This document shows positions 55,310 to 63,837 of a stretch of DNA of 64,000 nt, piece after piece. The translations under genes and the position numbers were made by a program. The stretch's first letter is position 1. Each line of letters opens with the position of its first letter. The stretch comes from Orrella marina (GTDB taxonomy: Bacteria; Pseudomonadota; Gammaproteobacteria; Burkholderiales; Burkholderiaceae_B): assembly GCF_003058465.1 (NCBI RefSeq), contig NZ_CP028901.1:434001-498000 (forward strand), read 5' to 3'. The notes below the pieces were generated by a model. The model did no database searches and was not told the origin of the DNA. It saw only the letters and a list, made by a program, of their open reading frames with translations.

Positions 55310-55985
55310 AAACATCGCCGTTTTTGCACGATCCACGCTGGCCAGAATCGGATCATCCGATTTGGCCCAGCGAATCGGTTTGGCGCTGAGCTTGTTGTGC
55401 GTCTCAGTGAATGTCTTGATGGCGTCTCGCAGATCTTTCACGCGCTGGTGAAGCATCCGCGGTACAGGGCTCTGCGCTCGAGTTGACCGAACCATCGTTC
55501 AACCGCATTGAGCCAGGATGCACTGGTCGGCGTGAAATGCAGTTTGATGCGAGGGTGCTTTTCCAGCCAGGCTTTCACATCAGCGGTCTTGTGCGTTGAG
55601 CTATTGTCCAGAATCACGTGCAGGTTCAGTTCTTTTGGTGTGTTGCGCTCGATCTGCCGCATAAATTCGAGGAATTCTTTCGCACGATGGCGCTCGGTCA
55701 CTCGCCCGATGATCTTTCCTGAGGCCAAGTCAAAGGCGGCATACAGACTGGCGGTACCGTTGCGCTTGTCATCATGCGTACGACGCTCGACCTGACCGGG
55801 ACGAGGAGGTAAGTGTGGCAACTGGACCTGAGTTCTGTCCAATGCCTGGATCCGTGTCTTCTCATCGAAGGATAGCACCATCGCGTTTGCAGGGGGATTC
55901 ATATAGAGTCCGACAATGTCGACCACTTTTTCTGCAAAGTTCGGATCGTTGCTAATTTTAAAAGTCTGTGTCAGATGGGCGGAGC
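55310..55985 (-). pseudogene. IS630-family transposase, truncated second copy
   Basis: Closely related to the copy at 51.4-52.5 kb but in opposite orientation. The N-terminal 140 residues are missing. FDEKTRIQALDRTQ, LHVILDNSSTHKT and SASWLNAVERWF give all three catalytic acids. A 2-base insertion near 55445 shifts the frame between RGCFTS and KDLRDAIKTFTETHNK, and the end reads SVDRAKTAMF. It abuts the IS3 fragment. Confidence 0.85.
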
Positions 55986-56009
55986 ATGTCAAGGGGGTTG
56001 TCGCCTGAA

Positions 56010-56365
56010 TCATGCAACAAATCGCTTTTTATCTTTGGTCTGAATCTCGGCTTTCACCGCCTCCTCTCGTTCCGGGTTCAGGGTGACTGCACCGACCGGC
56101 GACCAGTTCCTGGTTTGTCCTGACCAACGGGCCGGATTGTTCCGTTTCTGTTGTTGGTACAGCGCATCGCGGGCACCGAGAATCTTGATGTCTTCACCAC
56201 GATGCCGTTGGTCCGGCGTGACGTACTGGATGCCACTGTGGCGGTGTTCATGGTTGTACCAATGCACAAACGTCGCTCCCCACTGACGTGCAGCTTCCAG
56301 CGACTTGAATCCACGGGCCGGAAACTCGGGTCGGTACTTGGCTGTTTTAAAAAGCGATTCGGCGA
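56010..56365 (-). pseudogene. IS3-family OrfB transposase, C-terminal fragment
   Basis: The frame contains FAESLFKTAKYRPEFPARGF, AARQWGATFVHWYNHEHRHS and IQYVTPDQRHRGED, the integrase-core end of IS3-family OrfB with its catalytic Glu region near SLFKTAK, then RNWSPVGAVTLNPE. Everything before residue about 230 is missing. The window-end IS3 element is of the same general type, so this may be a relic of the same group. Confidence 0.8.
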
Positions 56366-56526
56366 ATGGGAAATGTGTTCGAACACATTTTCCCCTAGTA
56401 TGTTGCGCCCGAAGATATGTTGTGCTGCCAATGTACATGAGCCAGCGCGGGCCTAGACTCAAGGAGCTTGACGCAACATAAAATCAGGAGTGATCTGGTG
56501 ATCCACCTATGTAATGGAGGTTCACC

Positions 56527-57750
56527 ATGTTTGAGACGCTTCTGCTTTCTGCCGATGCTCTACGTCGGCATCAAGAAGGTCCCCTTGCTCAGGAGCGGGA
56601 TCGGTACATAAAGCATTGCGCCGATTCCGGAGCAACTTACTGGTCGTTGCGCACCAAGTGCAATGAGCTCTTGTGGGCAGCCAAACTGATTGGCTCGAAT
56701 GGCACCAAAGTTTTTGACTCCGAGGCCTTGGATGATCTGACTGACAGGCGAGTCAGTCATCACAACTCATCGACCACCAGAGCGCGATTCATTAATGTCA
56801 CCCGACCGTGGTTGCGATTCCTTGGTTGGTGGACGGAGCCTGTCAAGACCTACTCGTTTCAAGATCAACTTGATCAGTACTGCCTGTGGATGCGCAATGA
56901 GCGCGGATTCTCGCAGACCACCATTGCAGGTTGGCGATCCCGCGTTCGCGATTTCCTGATCTGGTGCGACACGCACGGGCTAGGCCTGGGGAAACTGGTT
57001 CCATCCGACATCGATAACTACTTCATGGATGAGGATGCCCATCACTGGGGTCGCATCACTGTAGCCAATATAGCCACGATCTTGAGAATCTTTCTGCGCT
57101 ATGGGGCCTCGCAAGGTTGGTGCAAGCCCCTGTTGGCCGAGACGATACGCAGCCCCCGCATTTATGGGCAAGAGACGCTACCTTACGCACCGGGTTGGGA
57201 TGATGTGCAAAGAGTTCTGGCGGCAACCCAGAGCGATCGTGTGAATGACGTTCGCGATCGAGCCATTCTGATGCTGTTGTCGATCTATGGCATGCGGGCC
57301 ACGGAAGTCGCGACTTTACGACTGGATCAGGTTGACTGGCGCCGACGTGTCATTAGAGTGTTCCGGCTCAAACGGCGGCAACCCCAGGAGTACCCCTTGG
57401 TGGAATCCGTGGCACAAGCCCTTGCACACTACGTTGATCACGTACGTTCTGATAGATCTTTCCCAGAAGTGTTTTTGAGTGTGCATTCCCCTTTGCGCCC
57501 AATGACTCGGGCAGCGATCTACAAGATCGTAAACAAGAAGTTCACCGCTCTCGGCATTGAGGCTGCACATCGCGGGCCTCATGCACTTCGCCATGCCTGT
57601 GCGACCCGTCTGATCAATCAAGGGTCGACCCTCAAGGAGATTGGTGATCACCTTGGTCACCAGACTATGCTGGCAACCCGGACATACGCGAAGGTTGACA
57701 TGGTGGCACTGCGGCAAGTTGGGAATTTCGATCTGGGAGATCTGCCATGA
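56527..57750 (+). CDS. Tyrosine recombinase (first of a former multi-integrase set)
   Basis: 407 residues. The core-binding part reads DQYCLWMRNERGFSQTTIAG then VRDFLIWCDTHG. The catalytic domain has YGMRATEVATLRLDQVDW (Arg), a Lys region, HRGPHALRHACATRLINQG (His-x-x-Arg), GDHLGHQTMLATRTYAKV (His and Tyr nucleophile), so all catalytic residues are present. The stop overlaps the next gene by 4 bases (ATGA), the layout of recombinase-in-trio elements. Its partners are now broken. Confidence 0.87.
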   Translation: MFETLLLSADALRRHQEGPLAQERDRYIKHCADSGATYWSLRTKCNELLWAAKLIGSNGTKVFDSEALDDLTDRRVSHHNSSTTRARFINVTRPWLRFLGWWTEPVKTYSFQDQLDQYCLWMRNERGFSQTTIAGWRSRVRDFLIWCDTHGLGLGKLVPSDIDNYFMDEDAHHWGRITVANIATILRIFLRYGASQGWCKPLLAETIRSPRIYGQETLPYAPGWDDVQRVLAATQSDRVNDVRDRAILMLLSIYGMRATEVATLRLDQVDWRRRVIRVFRLKRRQPQEYPLVESVAQALAHYVDHVRSDRSFPEVFLSVHSPLRPMTRAAIYKIVNKKFTALGIEAAHRGPHALRHACATRLINQGSTLKEIGDHLGHQTMLATRTYAKVDMVALRQVGNFDLGDLP

Positions 57751-58178
57751 AACTTGCAAACGCCATCGAGACGTATATCGAGTTTCAGAAATCGATGGGT
57801 CTGAAGTCTACGACAGCCCGACGCACTTTACGCCAGTATGCGTGCACGATGGGTGATGTGGATATTGACACTCCGGTAGCACACCAGGTGCTGTCGTTTC
57901 TTCAAGGCAAGGGTCCAGTCACTTCAACCTGGAGAGTCAAGTTTCGTCTGCTCTCGGGGTTTTATCGATATGCGATCAGCAGGGGATACGCCTCCTCATC
58001 ACCGCTTCCCGCCGTCTATGATCTGCTGTTTCAGGCCACAGCCGAAACCTTGCAAACGATTGCCCGGGATCCGAAACATCTGGGTGCCGAGATCGGGTTG
58101 ATTGCGATCCTGGCCACCTGGGGTCAGAACCTGCAGCATCATCCGCACCTGCACTGTGTAGTCCCCGGGGAGGACTGA
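57747..58178 (+). pseudogene. Second recombinase N-terminus joined to IS91 transposase fragment
   Basis: The first 88 codons (MKLANAIETYIEFQKSMGLK, GFYRYAISRGYASSSPL) are the start of a second tyrosine recombinase. After about 58010 the same frame becomes IS91-type: AVYDLLFQATAETLQTIARD, LATWGQNLQHHPHLHCVVPG. The ORF is a fusion created by recombination. Its catalytic part was lost. Confidence 0.8.
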
Positions 58179-58352
58179 GCCCACAGGGTGATCGCTGGGT
58201 GGCTTGTCGCCCGGGGTTCTTCCTACTGGTTCGCGTACTCTCCAGACTGTTTCGTCGGCTGTTTCTGATGCGACTGCAGGCAGCCTATGAGCGGAGAGAA
58301 TTGCATTTCTATAACGGACTGGAGTCGCTGGGGTCCGGCGATCAGCCTGTTG
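58012..58352 (+). pseudogene. IS91-family transposase fragment
   Basis: Starts as AVYDLLFQATAETLQ within the fused ORF. A one-base shift near 58165 moves the continuation (LSPQGDRWVACRPGFFLLVR, then LSRLFRRLFLMRLQAAYERR) to another frame. It contains the HHPHLHCVVPG histidine motif of the Y2 transposase family, but no catalytic tyrosines. Confidence 0.75.
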
Positions 58353-58365
58353 ATATGTTGAGATA

Positions 58366-59133
58366 TCATTCTCCTCGCCAGACGGGTTTACGTTTCTCAG
58401 CAAAAGCACGTGCACCTTCCAGAGCGTCTTTCGAAGATGAAACAAATGTTTTCAACGGCCGTTGGCGCTCAAACATCTCACTTTGCGGCCAGTCCAGTCC
58501 TTCATTTACAATTTTTTTGGCGATGTGAAGAGCAAGTGGTGCGTTCTCGACAATACGTCTGGCGAGTTCAATCGACGTGCGAAGTGCAGTACCTGGCTCA
58601 CATAATCTGTTAATCAAGCCAAACTCTGCAGCACGCTCTGCAGTAATCTGGTCTCCAGTCAGAATTAATTCCATCGCTATGTGATAAGGTAGCCTTCTAG
58701 GCAGACGAAGCATTCCTCCGGAACCTGCAACGAGTCCACGCTTGACTTCCGGCAAACCGAACCTGGCAACGCTTGATGCGACGATCAAGTCACACGCCAG
58801 CACCATTTCGAAGCCTCCCGCCAGAGCATAACCCTCAACAGCTGCAATGAGAGGCTTGGCAGGAGGCTTCTCCGCCAGACCACCAAAGCCTCTTCCCTCG
58901 ACATGAGGGCGAGAGCGCGTGCTCGCAAAAGCTTTAAGGTCCATGCCGGTACTGAATACCTCATCCGTACCTGTCAAAATAGCAGCCCTCAGTGATGTAT
59001 CGTTATCCAGTTGCTCGAAGGCGCGGGCCATTTCATGGGCACAATCGTGATTGACGGCGTTGCGAACTTCGGGGCGATTGATCTTGATGATAAAAATGCC
59101 TTCATCTGCGGATGTTATTATGTGCTTGTACAT
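58366..59133 (-). CDS. Enoyl-CoA hydratase/isomerase family protein 2
   Basis: 255 residues of the crotonase fold. AILTGTDEVFSTGMDLKAFA and IAAVEGYALAGGFEMVLACD form the oxyanion hole. Both catalytic glutamates of hydratases are present, in FGLPEVKRGLVAGSGG and IAMELILTGDQI. It could catalyse the hydration step that the first crotonase of the cluster may not. A palindromic operator-like site lies 65-87 bases upstream of its start. Confidence 0.9.
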   Translation of the reverse strand: MYKHIITSADEGIFIIKINRPEVRNAVNHDCAHEMARAFEQLDNDTSLRAAILTGTDEVFSTGMDLKAFASTRSRPHVEGRGFGGLAEKPPAKPLIAAVEGYALAGGFEMVLACDLIVASSVARFGLPEVKRGLVAGSGGMLRLPRRLPYHIAMELILTGDQITAERAAEFGLINRLCEPGTALRTSIELARRIVENAPLALHIAKKIVNEGLDWPQSEMFERQRPLKTFVSSSKDALEGARAFAEKRKPVWRGE

Positions 59134-59197
59134 TATTAGCCAATGAATTCACTTGCATTTGAAAATAAAACTTCCACGTCACCCCATATTAGAGTGA

Positions 59198-59220
59198 TAT
59201 TTTAGGTGCAACCTAAAATA
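59198..59220. promoter_or_regulatory. Palindromic operator-like site upstream of crotonase 2
   Basis: TATTTTAGGT (59198-59207) and ACCTAAAATA (59211-59220) are exact complements around GCA. The position between the two minus-strand genes and the 10-base arms suit a dimeric regulator. The bound protein is unknown. Confidence 0.6.
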
Positions 59221-59307
59221 CAATGCCTTTTTTATTTTTTACTCATCATGAATATAAAAAACACTTTGATTGTGGAGATTTCTATGGAAATATGAAGTTG
59301 TAAAGTT

Positions 59308-61476
59308 CTATCTCTTGACACATAATGCATCGACAATACTTATCCCTTGTCCTTTTGGATGGACAATGACTGGATTCACATCGAACTCAGAAATTACCTC
59401 ATGAAGGTCATTTGCCAGGATAGAGAACCTCACAATAGCATCAACTAATGCCTCAACATCTGCCGGGGGATTTCCTCGAACTCCCGAGAGAATTTTTGAA
59501 ATTTTCAATCGTGAAATCAATTCCCATCCTTTTTCTAAGGATAATGGGGCTGGAGCAAGAACAACATCTTCTAAAACTTCTGCGAAAATACCTCCTGCGC
59601 CTATCATGACTATCGGGCCAAAGTCTTTATCGACTTGAATGCCCATGATCATCTCGATTCCCTGACCTGCCATTGATTGAATAAGCATTTCTTCAATAAC
59701 CAATGAGGGATCAAAATCCTTAACATTGTTAATTATTTTTTTATACGAAGCCTCAAGTTCAGCGTCGTTATTTATATTTAAAATAACGGCATGAGCATCA
59801 GACTTGTGCGCCAAATCTGAGCTGTGTGCCTTTAGGACGACTGGATAGCCAATCTGGGATGCAATGGCTCTGGCATCCTGGATATTTCTTGCAATTCCCT
59901 CATCAACAGAACTAATTCCGTATTTTCTTAAAATCTTCTTGGAATGAAATTCTGGAATAATTTTTTTTATTGAAGATTCAATTAATGAAACTGAATCTGA
60001 TTTTGTGTTGCTATTAATAGAAGAAATTTTTGTGTTGTTCTTTTCAAAAAAATATGCCTTCCCATAATCCCTCAATGCATTTAGAGAGATCACACATCCC
60101 CGAATACTAGTGAAACAGTACAGTCCGAAGGATCTTAGAAGTTGAACAGACTCATCTGATGGAACAGTGTAACTGTAAATCAGAATTGTCTTCTCAACTG
60201 AGCGAATCAGCGATGCTATCCTTTCACCCTCGTTAACTAAACGCTGTGTGTTAGCCAATGACACAGCGAGAACGATGGCGTCAATATAATCAAACTGTAT
60301 GACCATCTCAAGAATATCGGCTATTCCTTTGCCAAACATGTGCGCCGTAGTGTCTATTGGATTGATGACAGATCCAAATGATGGGATAAACTTGCTAAGT
60401 GCGTTCTGATGTTCTTTTGTCAGTATTGGGAGGTCATATTTCTCTTCACGCAACGCATCCGACATCCAAACTGCCGCACCTCCTGATGCAGATATGACCG
60501 CAACCCGGGTTCCGTTTGGTGTTGGGTTCTGAGTTAAAGCAGCAGTAATATCAAGGAGTTCGCTCTGATCATATCCTTGTATGACGCCACAATCTTCAAG
60601 AACTGCGTCAACTATTCGAGAAGAGCTTGCAATTGCACCTGTATGAGAGGCGATGGCACGAGTCCCTACATCCGTTCGCCCGGTTTTGATCATCACAATT
60701 GGTTTTCTAGATTTCAGCGCATTCTTTGCAATTTCAACAAATCTCTTGGGGTTAATAAAAGACTCGACATACATAAGAAGTGCTGCTGTGTCGTCCTGAC
60801 CGAGCATATAGTCTGCATAATCACTAATTTCAAGATCAACCTGATTTCCGGTGCTTACAATATAGTTAAAATCCAGATTGACGAGTTTCCCGCGTTCGTA
60901 AAAAGAGAATCCAAGCCCGCCGCTCTGTGATATTAAACCTATGCTTTTATTGATTTTTACGTGCTTTATTTCCTGATTTTTGTTTTTTATGCGTATACCA
61001 GGGCTAAAAGTGGCGACTAGGTTGTTGTTTGCAGCATAAAAGCCTTCAGCATTCGGTCCACTTATTCTCATGGAATGATTTCTGAGAATATTCTTTAGTT
61101 CCAGTTGCAGATTTTTGCCTGAATTGCCTGCCTCTGAAAATCCAGAGCTTATGATGATTGCATAGGGAATATTGCATTCAGCGCATTGGGAAATTGACTC
61201 TAGAACAAGAGGGGCTGGTACTGATATAATTGCAAGATCAATTTTTTTTGATACCGAAGTCACGTCGGGATAGCATTTTATATCATTAACATATTCCCTT
61301 TTGTTATTTACTGGATAGATTGTGCCGTTATATCCGCAGGATACAATTGCATTCAGTATTTTTCCGCCTATTTTGTTCTTGTTTTCGCTTGCGCCAACTA
61401 GCACTATGCTTTCAGGATAAAAGAATTTTTTCATGCTTTCTATTTCAATGAAATTGATTGGCATGGGTTCCATCAT
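59308..61476 (-). CDS. NDP-forming acyl-CoA synthetase (single-chain)
   Basis: 722 residues. The CoA-binding domain near 12-140 reads FFYPESIVLVGASENKNKIG and SGFSEAG. The succinyl-CoA-ligase-like domains near 150-460 include GLISQSGGLGFSF and TRAIASHTGAIASSSRIVDA; the His of SHTGA is the phosphorylated residue. A C-terminal ATP-grasp reads GYPVVLKAHSSDLAHKSDAH, IEEMLIQSMAGQGIEMIMGI and IVMIGAGGIFAEVLEDV. It forms acyl-CoA with ATP (to ADP), reversibly. It is visibly richer in Lys, Ile and Asn codons than the neighbours to the left. The start could also be the Met at MPINF, 12 bases in. Confidence 0.9.
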   Translation of the reverse strand: MMEPMPINFIEIESMKKFFYPESIVLVGASENKNKIGGKILNAIVSCGYNGTIYPVNNKREYVNDIKCYPDVTSVSKKIDLAIISVPAPLVLESISQCAECNIPYAIIISSGFSEAGNSGKNLQLELKNILRNHSMRISGPNAEGFYAANNNLVATFSPGIRIKNKNQEIKHVKINKSIGLISQSGGLGFSFYERGKLVNLDFNYIVSTGNQVDLEISDYADYMLGQDDTAALLMYVESFINPKRFVEIAKNALKSRKPIVMIKTGRTDVGTRAIASHTGAIASSSRIVDAVLEDCGVIQGYDQSELLDITAALTQNPTPNGTRVAVISASGGAAVWMSDALREEKYDLPILTKEHQNALSKFIPSFGSVINPIDTTAHMFGKGIADILEMVIQFDYIDAIVLAVSLANTQRLVNEGERIASLIRSVEKTILIYSYTVPSDESVQLLRSFGLYCFTSIRGCVISLNALRDYGKAYFFEKNNTKISSINSNTKSDSVSLIESSIKKIIPEFHSKKILRKYGISSVDEGIARNIQDARAIASQIGYPVVLKAHSSDLAHKSDAHAVILNINNDAELEASYKKIINNVKDFDPSLVIEEMLIQSMAGQGIEMIMGIQVDKDFGPIVMIGAGGIFAEVLEDVVLAPAPLSLEKGWELISRLKISKILSGVRGNPPADVEALVDAIVRFSILANDLHEVISEFDVNPVIVHPKGQGISIVDALCVKR

Positions 61477-61531
61477 TTCACAAATTAAACAACTTACATA
61501 CTAAATGGTTAAATTAAATATGATGGAACCC
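61465..61531 (-). repeat. Inverted repeat overlapping the acyl-CoA synthetase start
   Basis: GGGTTCCATCAT (61465-61476) and ATGATGGAACCC (61520-61531) are exact inverse copies, 43 bases apart. In the mRNA of the synthetase they would form a hairpin that hides the ATG ATG start. Confidence 0.6.
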
Positions 61532-61586
61532 GTATTTCGGCTAGCATTTTCTGTAGGCCAGCCAAATGTTAATTATTTTAATTCAG

Positions 61587-62591
61587 TCACTGATGCTTTA
61601 GTAGAGGCAGATTCGCTTCCTTGACCAGATCATCAGCAATCTTGCGTTCCTTATGAATTGCCGCGGTCATTTCTTCCGGACTCATAATCATAGGTTCTTG
61701 ATATACATTCATAAGATGCTGAACAACGGCCGGGTTCTTCAGGGAGTCGTTGAGCGCTGTGTTCAGTTTCTTTCCCACAGAGGTCGGTAGGCCAGCTGGC
61801 GCCAGCAGACCGTACCATATATACATATCAAAATCTTCCATGCCTGGAGTTTCCGAGATACTGGGGATGTTTCGGGCCTCGGTTATTGATGTGCTCCTGG
61901 TCGTTGCAATGGTTCTTGCTTTATCGCCGTCTACGAGTGGATATGCAACTGAAGGCGCTACTAGGGCCATATCAACGCGTCCTGAGCTTAAATCACTAAC
62001 GACCGTTGCGGCTCCTTTATAAGGGATCTGGGTTATATCCACGTTTCCAGTAAGATTTAGCCATTCAATTGCAATCTCATTCGCGAACCCCACTCGTGCG
62101 GCATTTACTTTGTTGGGGTTTTCTTTTGAATATGCGATAAGATCGGCGGTGCTTTTTATCGGACTATCTGGAGAAACAGTCAATATGTGAGGAAACCCTG
62201 ATACTCCACCTATTGGCGTGAAATCTTTATCATAATCATATTCCACAGACTCATATCGCGCTGGGCCATGTGTAAAAAATGCATTTGCCGTCACCAATAC
62301 TGTATAGCCATCTGGGTTTGATGACATAAGCTCCTTTGCTGCTACCAGACTGCTTGCCCCCGGCCTGTTGCTCACCACGATTGGCTGGCCTAATTCCTTG
62401 CTCATTTGTTCTGCAATGGTTCTGGCTGCAAGATCAGTGGGACCCCCGGCAGCGTAGCCAACAATTATTGTTATGGGGCGCTGCGGAAAGTTATCCTGTG
62501 TATTTGCAACTGCTATCCCCAATACTCCGAGTGAGGCTATAGTACAAAAAGTAAGGCCACAATAACTTAATAATTTTCTCTTGTAATTCAT
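61587..62591 (-). CDS. Bug/TctC-family periplasmic solute-binding protein 3
   Basis: 334 residues. The signal peptide covers about 1-29 (LSYCGLTFCTIASLGVLGIA). The core reads FPQRPITIIVGYAAGGPTDL, QPIVVSNRPGASSLVAAKEL, DGYTVLVTANAFFTHGP and ITQIPYKGAATVVSDLSSGR. AT-rich codons match the synthetase gene beside it, 110 bases apart, so both probably moved together. As with the other two, no TctAB permease is in the window. Confidence 0.9.
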   Translation of the reverse strand: MNYKRKLLSYCGLTFCTIASLGVLGIAVANTQDNFPQRPITIIVGYAAGGPTDLAARTIAEQMSKELGQPIVVSNRPGASSLVAAKELMSSNPDGYTVLVTANAFFTHGPARYESVEYDYDKDFTPIGGVSGFPHILTVSPDSPIKSTADLIAYSKENPNKVNAARVGFANEIAIEWLNLTGNVDITQIPYKGAATVVSDLSSGRVDMALVAPSVAYPLVDGDKARTIATTRSTSITEARNIPSISETPGMEDFDMYIWYGLLAPAGLPTSVGKKLNTALNDSLKNPAVVQHLMNVYQEPMIMSPEEMTAAIHKERKIADDLVKEANLPLLKHQ

Positions 62592-63334
62592 GTCATCCTC
62601 TCTTTATCTCTTATTATTTTTTTAATATAAAAAAACTAATTCATGCGGCTTCTGTGTAGATTTTCTGGATTTGGATGGATCCTCCTTTTTTATTAAATTA
62701 AAATTTATATATTTTTTAGAAAATATTTTATTTTTGAGATTGATGCGATCAGATATTTATAATCTGATCGGTAATAAATTCTTTCCATTCCAGAGAATGC
62801 TGGATTTTATTTGGATTTGTTGCTCTTGTGAATTATGCTGAATTTTCTATGGACGTCAGAAGCGCCGTAGTTTTCCAGTCGTATCTTGGAAAGTGGCTTA
62901 TAGCAAAAAATTATCTTAGTGCGGTAAAGGTATCATACAGTTTTGCTTTCAGCAATTCTGTTGGTCCACGATATGAGATATTTCTTATTCGTGACCTTTT
63001 GTTTTTCAGGAATGTCGTGGCTGCCTTTTCAATTTTTGATTTTCCATTTATTTGAAACTTTCAGGCTTGTATGCCCGCGTTTCTTTGTTGTTCTTCTTAA
63101 ACAAACGTGGGAAATCCCCCGACTGCTGTGCCGGGGTGGCAGTAGGGCGCCTCGAATAACCTACCACTATGCTCGGATGCGTTGCGTAAGCAACTGATCT
63201 ATAAAGAGCAGGATTCCTGGGAATGAGGTTTTTCGAGGTGCACAAGGTTAGTACTTGGTGAAATGCCCCCTGCGTCACAATACATGTCCGGTCATTTAAT
63301 TTCTTTTTCTTAAATCAAAAGAGGGGCGGATGGA
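62592..63334. other. 743-base AT-rich intergenic region
   Basis: It lies between the Bug 3 start and the IS3 element. CGATCAGAT (62746-62754) and ATCTGATCG (62762-62770) form a hairpin or operator across seven bases. Short open frames (62828-63055, 62943-63197) show no domain. The left end of the IS3 element probably lies in 63250-63330. Confidence 0.5.
62746..62770. promoter_or_regulatory. Inverted repeat upstream of Bug 3
   Basis: Perfect 9-base arms CGATCAGAT and ATCTGATCG around ATTTATA, 155 bases before the Bug 3 start, in an AT-rich tract. Operator-like. Confidence 0.4.
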
Positions 63335-63343
63335 GTGAAAGTC

Positions 63344-63832
63344 ATGCCATCCTACAGTGATGAATTCAAGGCCCAGGTTGTGCGCAAGATGATGCCACCG
63401 AACAGTCAGAGTGTGAGTCAGATCAGCAAGGAGATGGGCATCTCTGCACCAACCTTGTATGCTTGGAAGAATCAGTATCGTGCCAAGGGACATGTTGTGC
63501 CTGCCAAACCATCCAGACCTGATCAGTGGGATACCCGTTCAAAGCTGGCTGCGATCATTCAGACCGCATCCATGAATGAAGCCGAGCGCAGTGAGTACTG
63601 CCGTGCCAACGGTTTGTATCCGGAACAGCTCGATGCGTGGAAAGCTGCGTTGGAGTCGGCTGATCTGGATGGCCAGCCTACGAGCAAAGCTGACTTGGCA
63701 GCCGAACGCAAGAAGGTCAAGCAACTTGAACGTGAACTGAACCGAAAGGACAAGGCGCTGGCTGAAACAGCCGCCTTGCTGGCCCTGTCAAAAAAAGCAT
63801 CGGCCATCTGGGGCATCAAAGAGGAAGACTGA
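63344..63832 (+). CDS. IS3-family OrfA
   Basis: 162 residues from ATG 63344 (GGAG upstream; a GTG at 63335 adds three). The N-terminal helix-turn-helix reads YSDEFKAQVVRKMMPPNSQS and ISKEMGISAPTLYAWKNQYR. A coiled coil follows near 115-150 (LAAERKKVKQLERELNRKDK). It would bind the element ends. A run of seven A at 63790-63796 near the end is a probable slippage site for making the fused OrfAB transposase. Confidence 0.88.
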   Translation: MPSYSDEFKAQVVRKMMPPNSQSVSQISKEMGISAPTLYAWKNQYRAKGHVVPAKPSRPDQWDTRSKLAAIIQTASMNEAERSEYCRANGLYPEQLDAWKAALESADLDGQPTSKADLAAERKKVKQLERELNRKDKALAETAALLALSKKASAIWGIKEED

Positions 63833-63837
63833 TTCCG

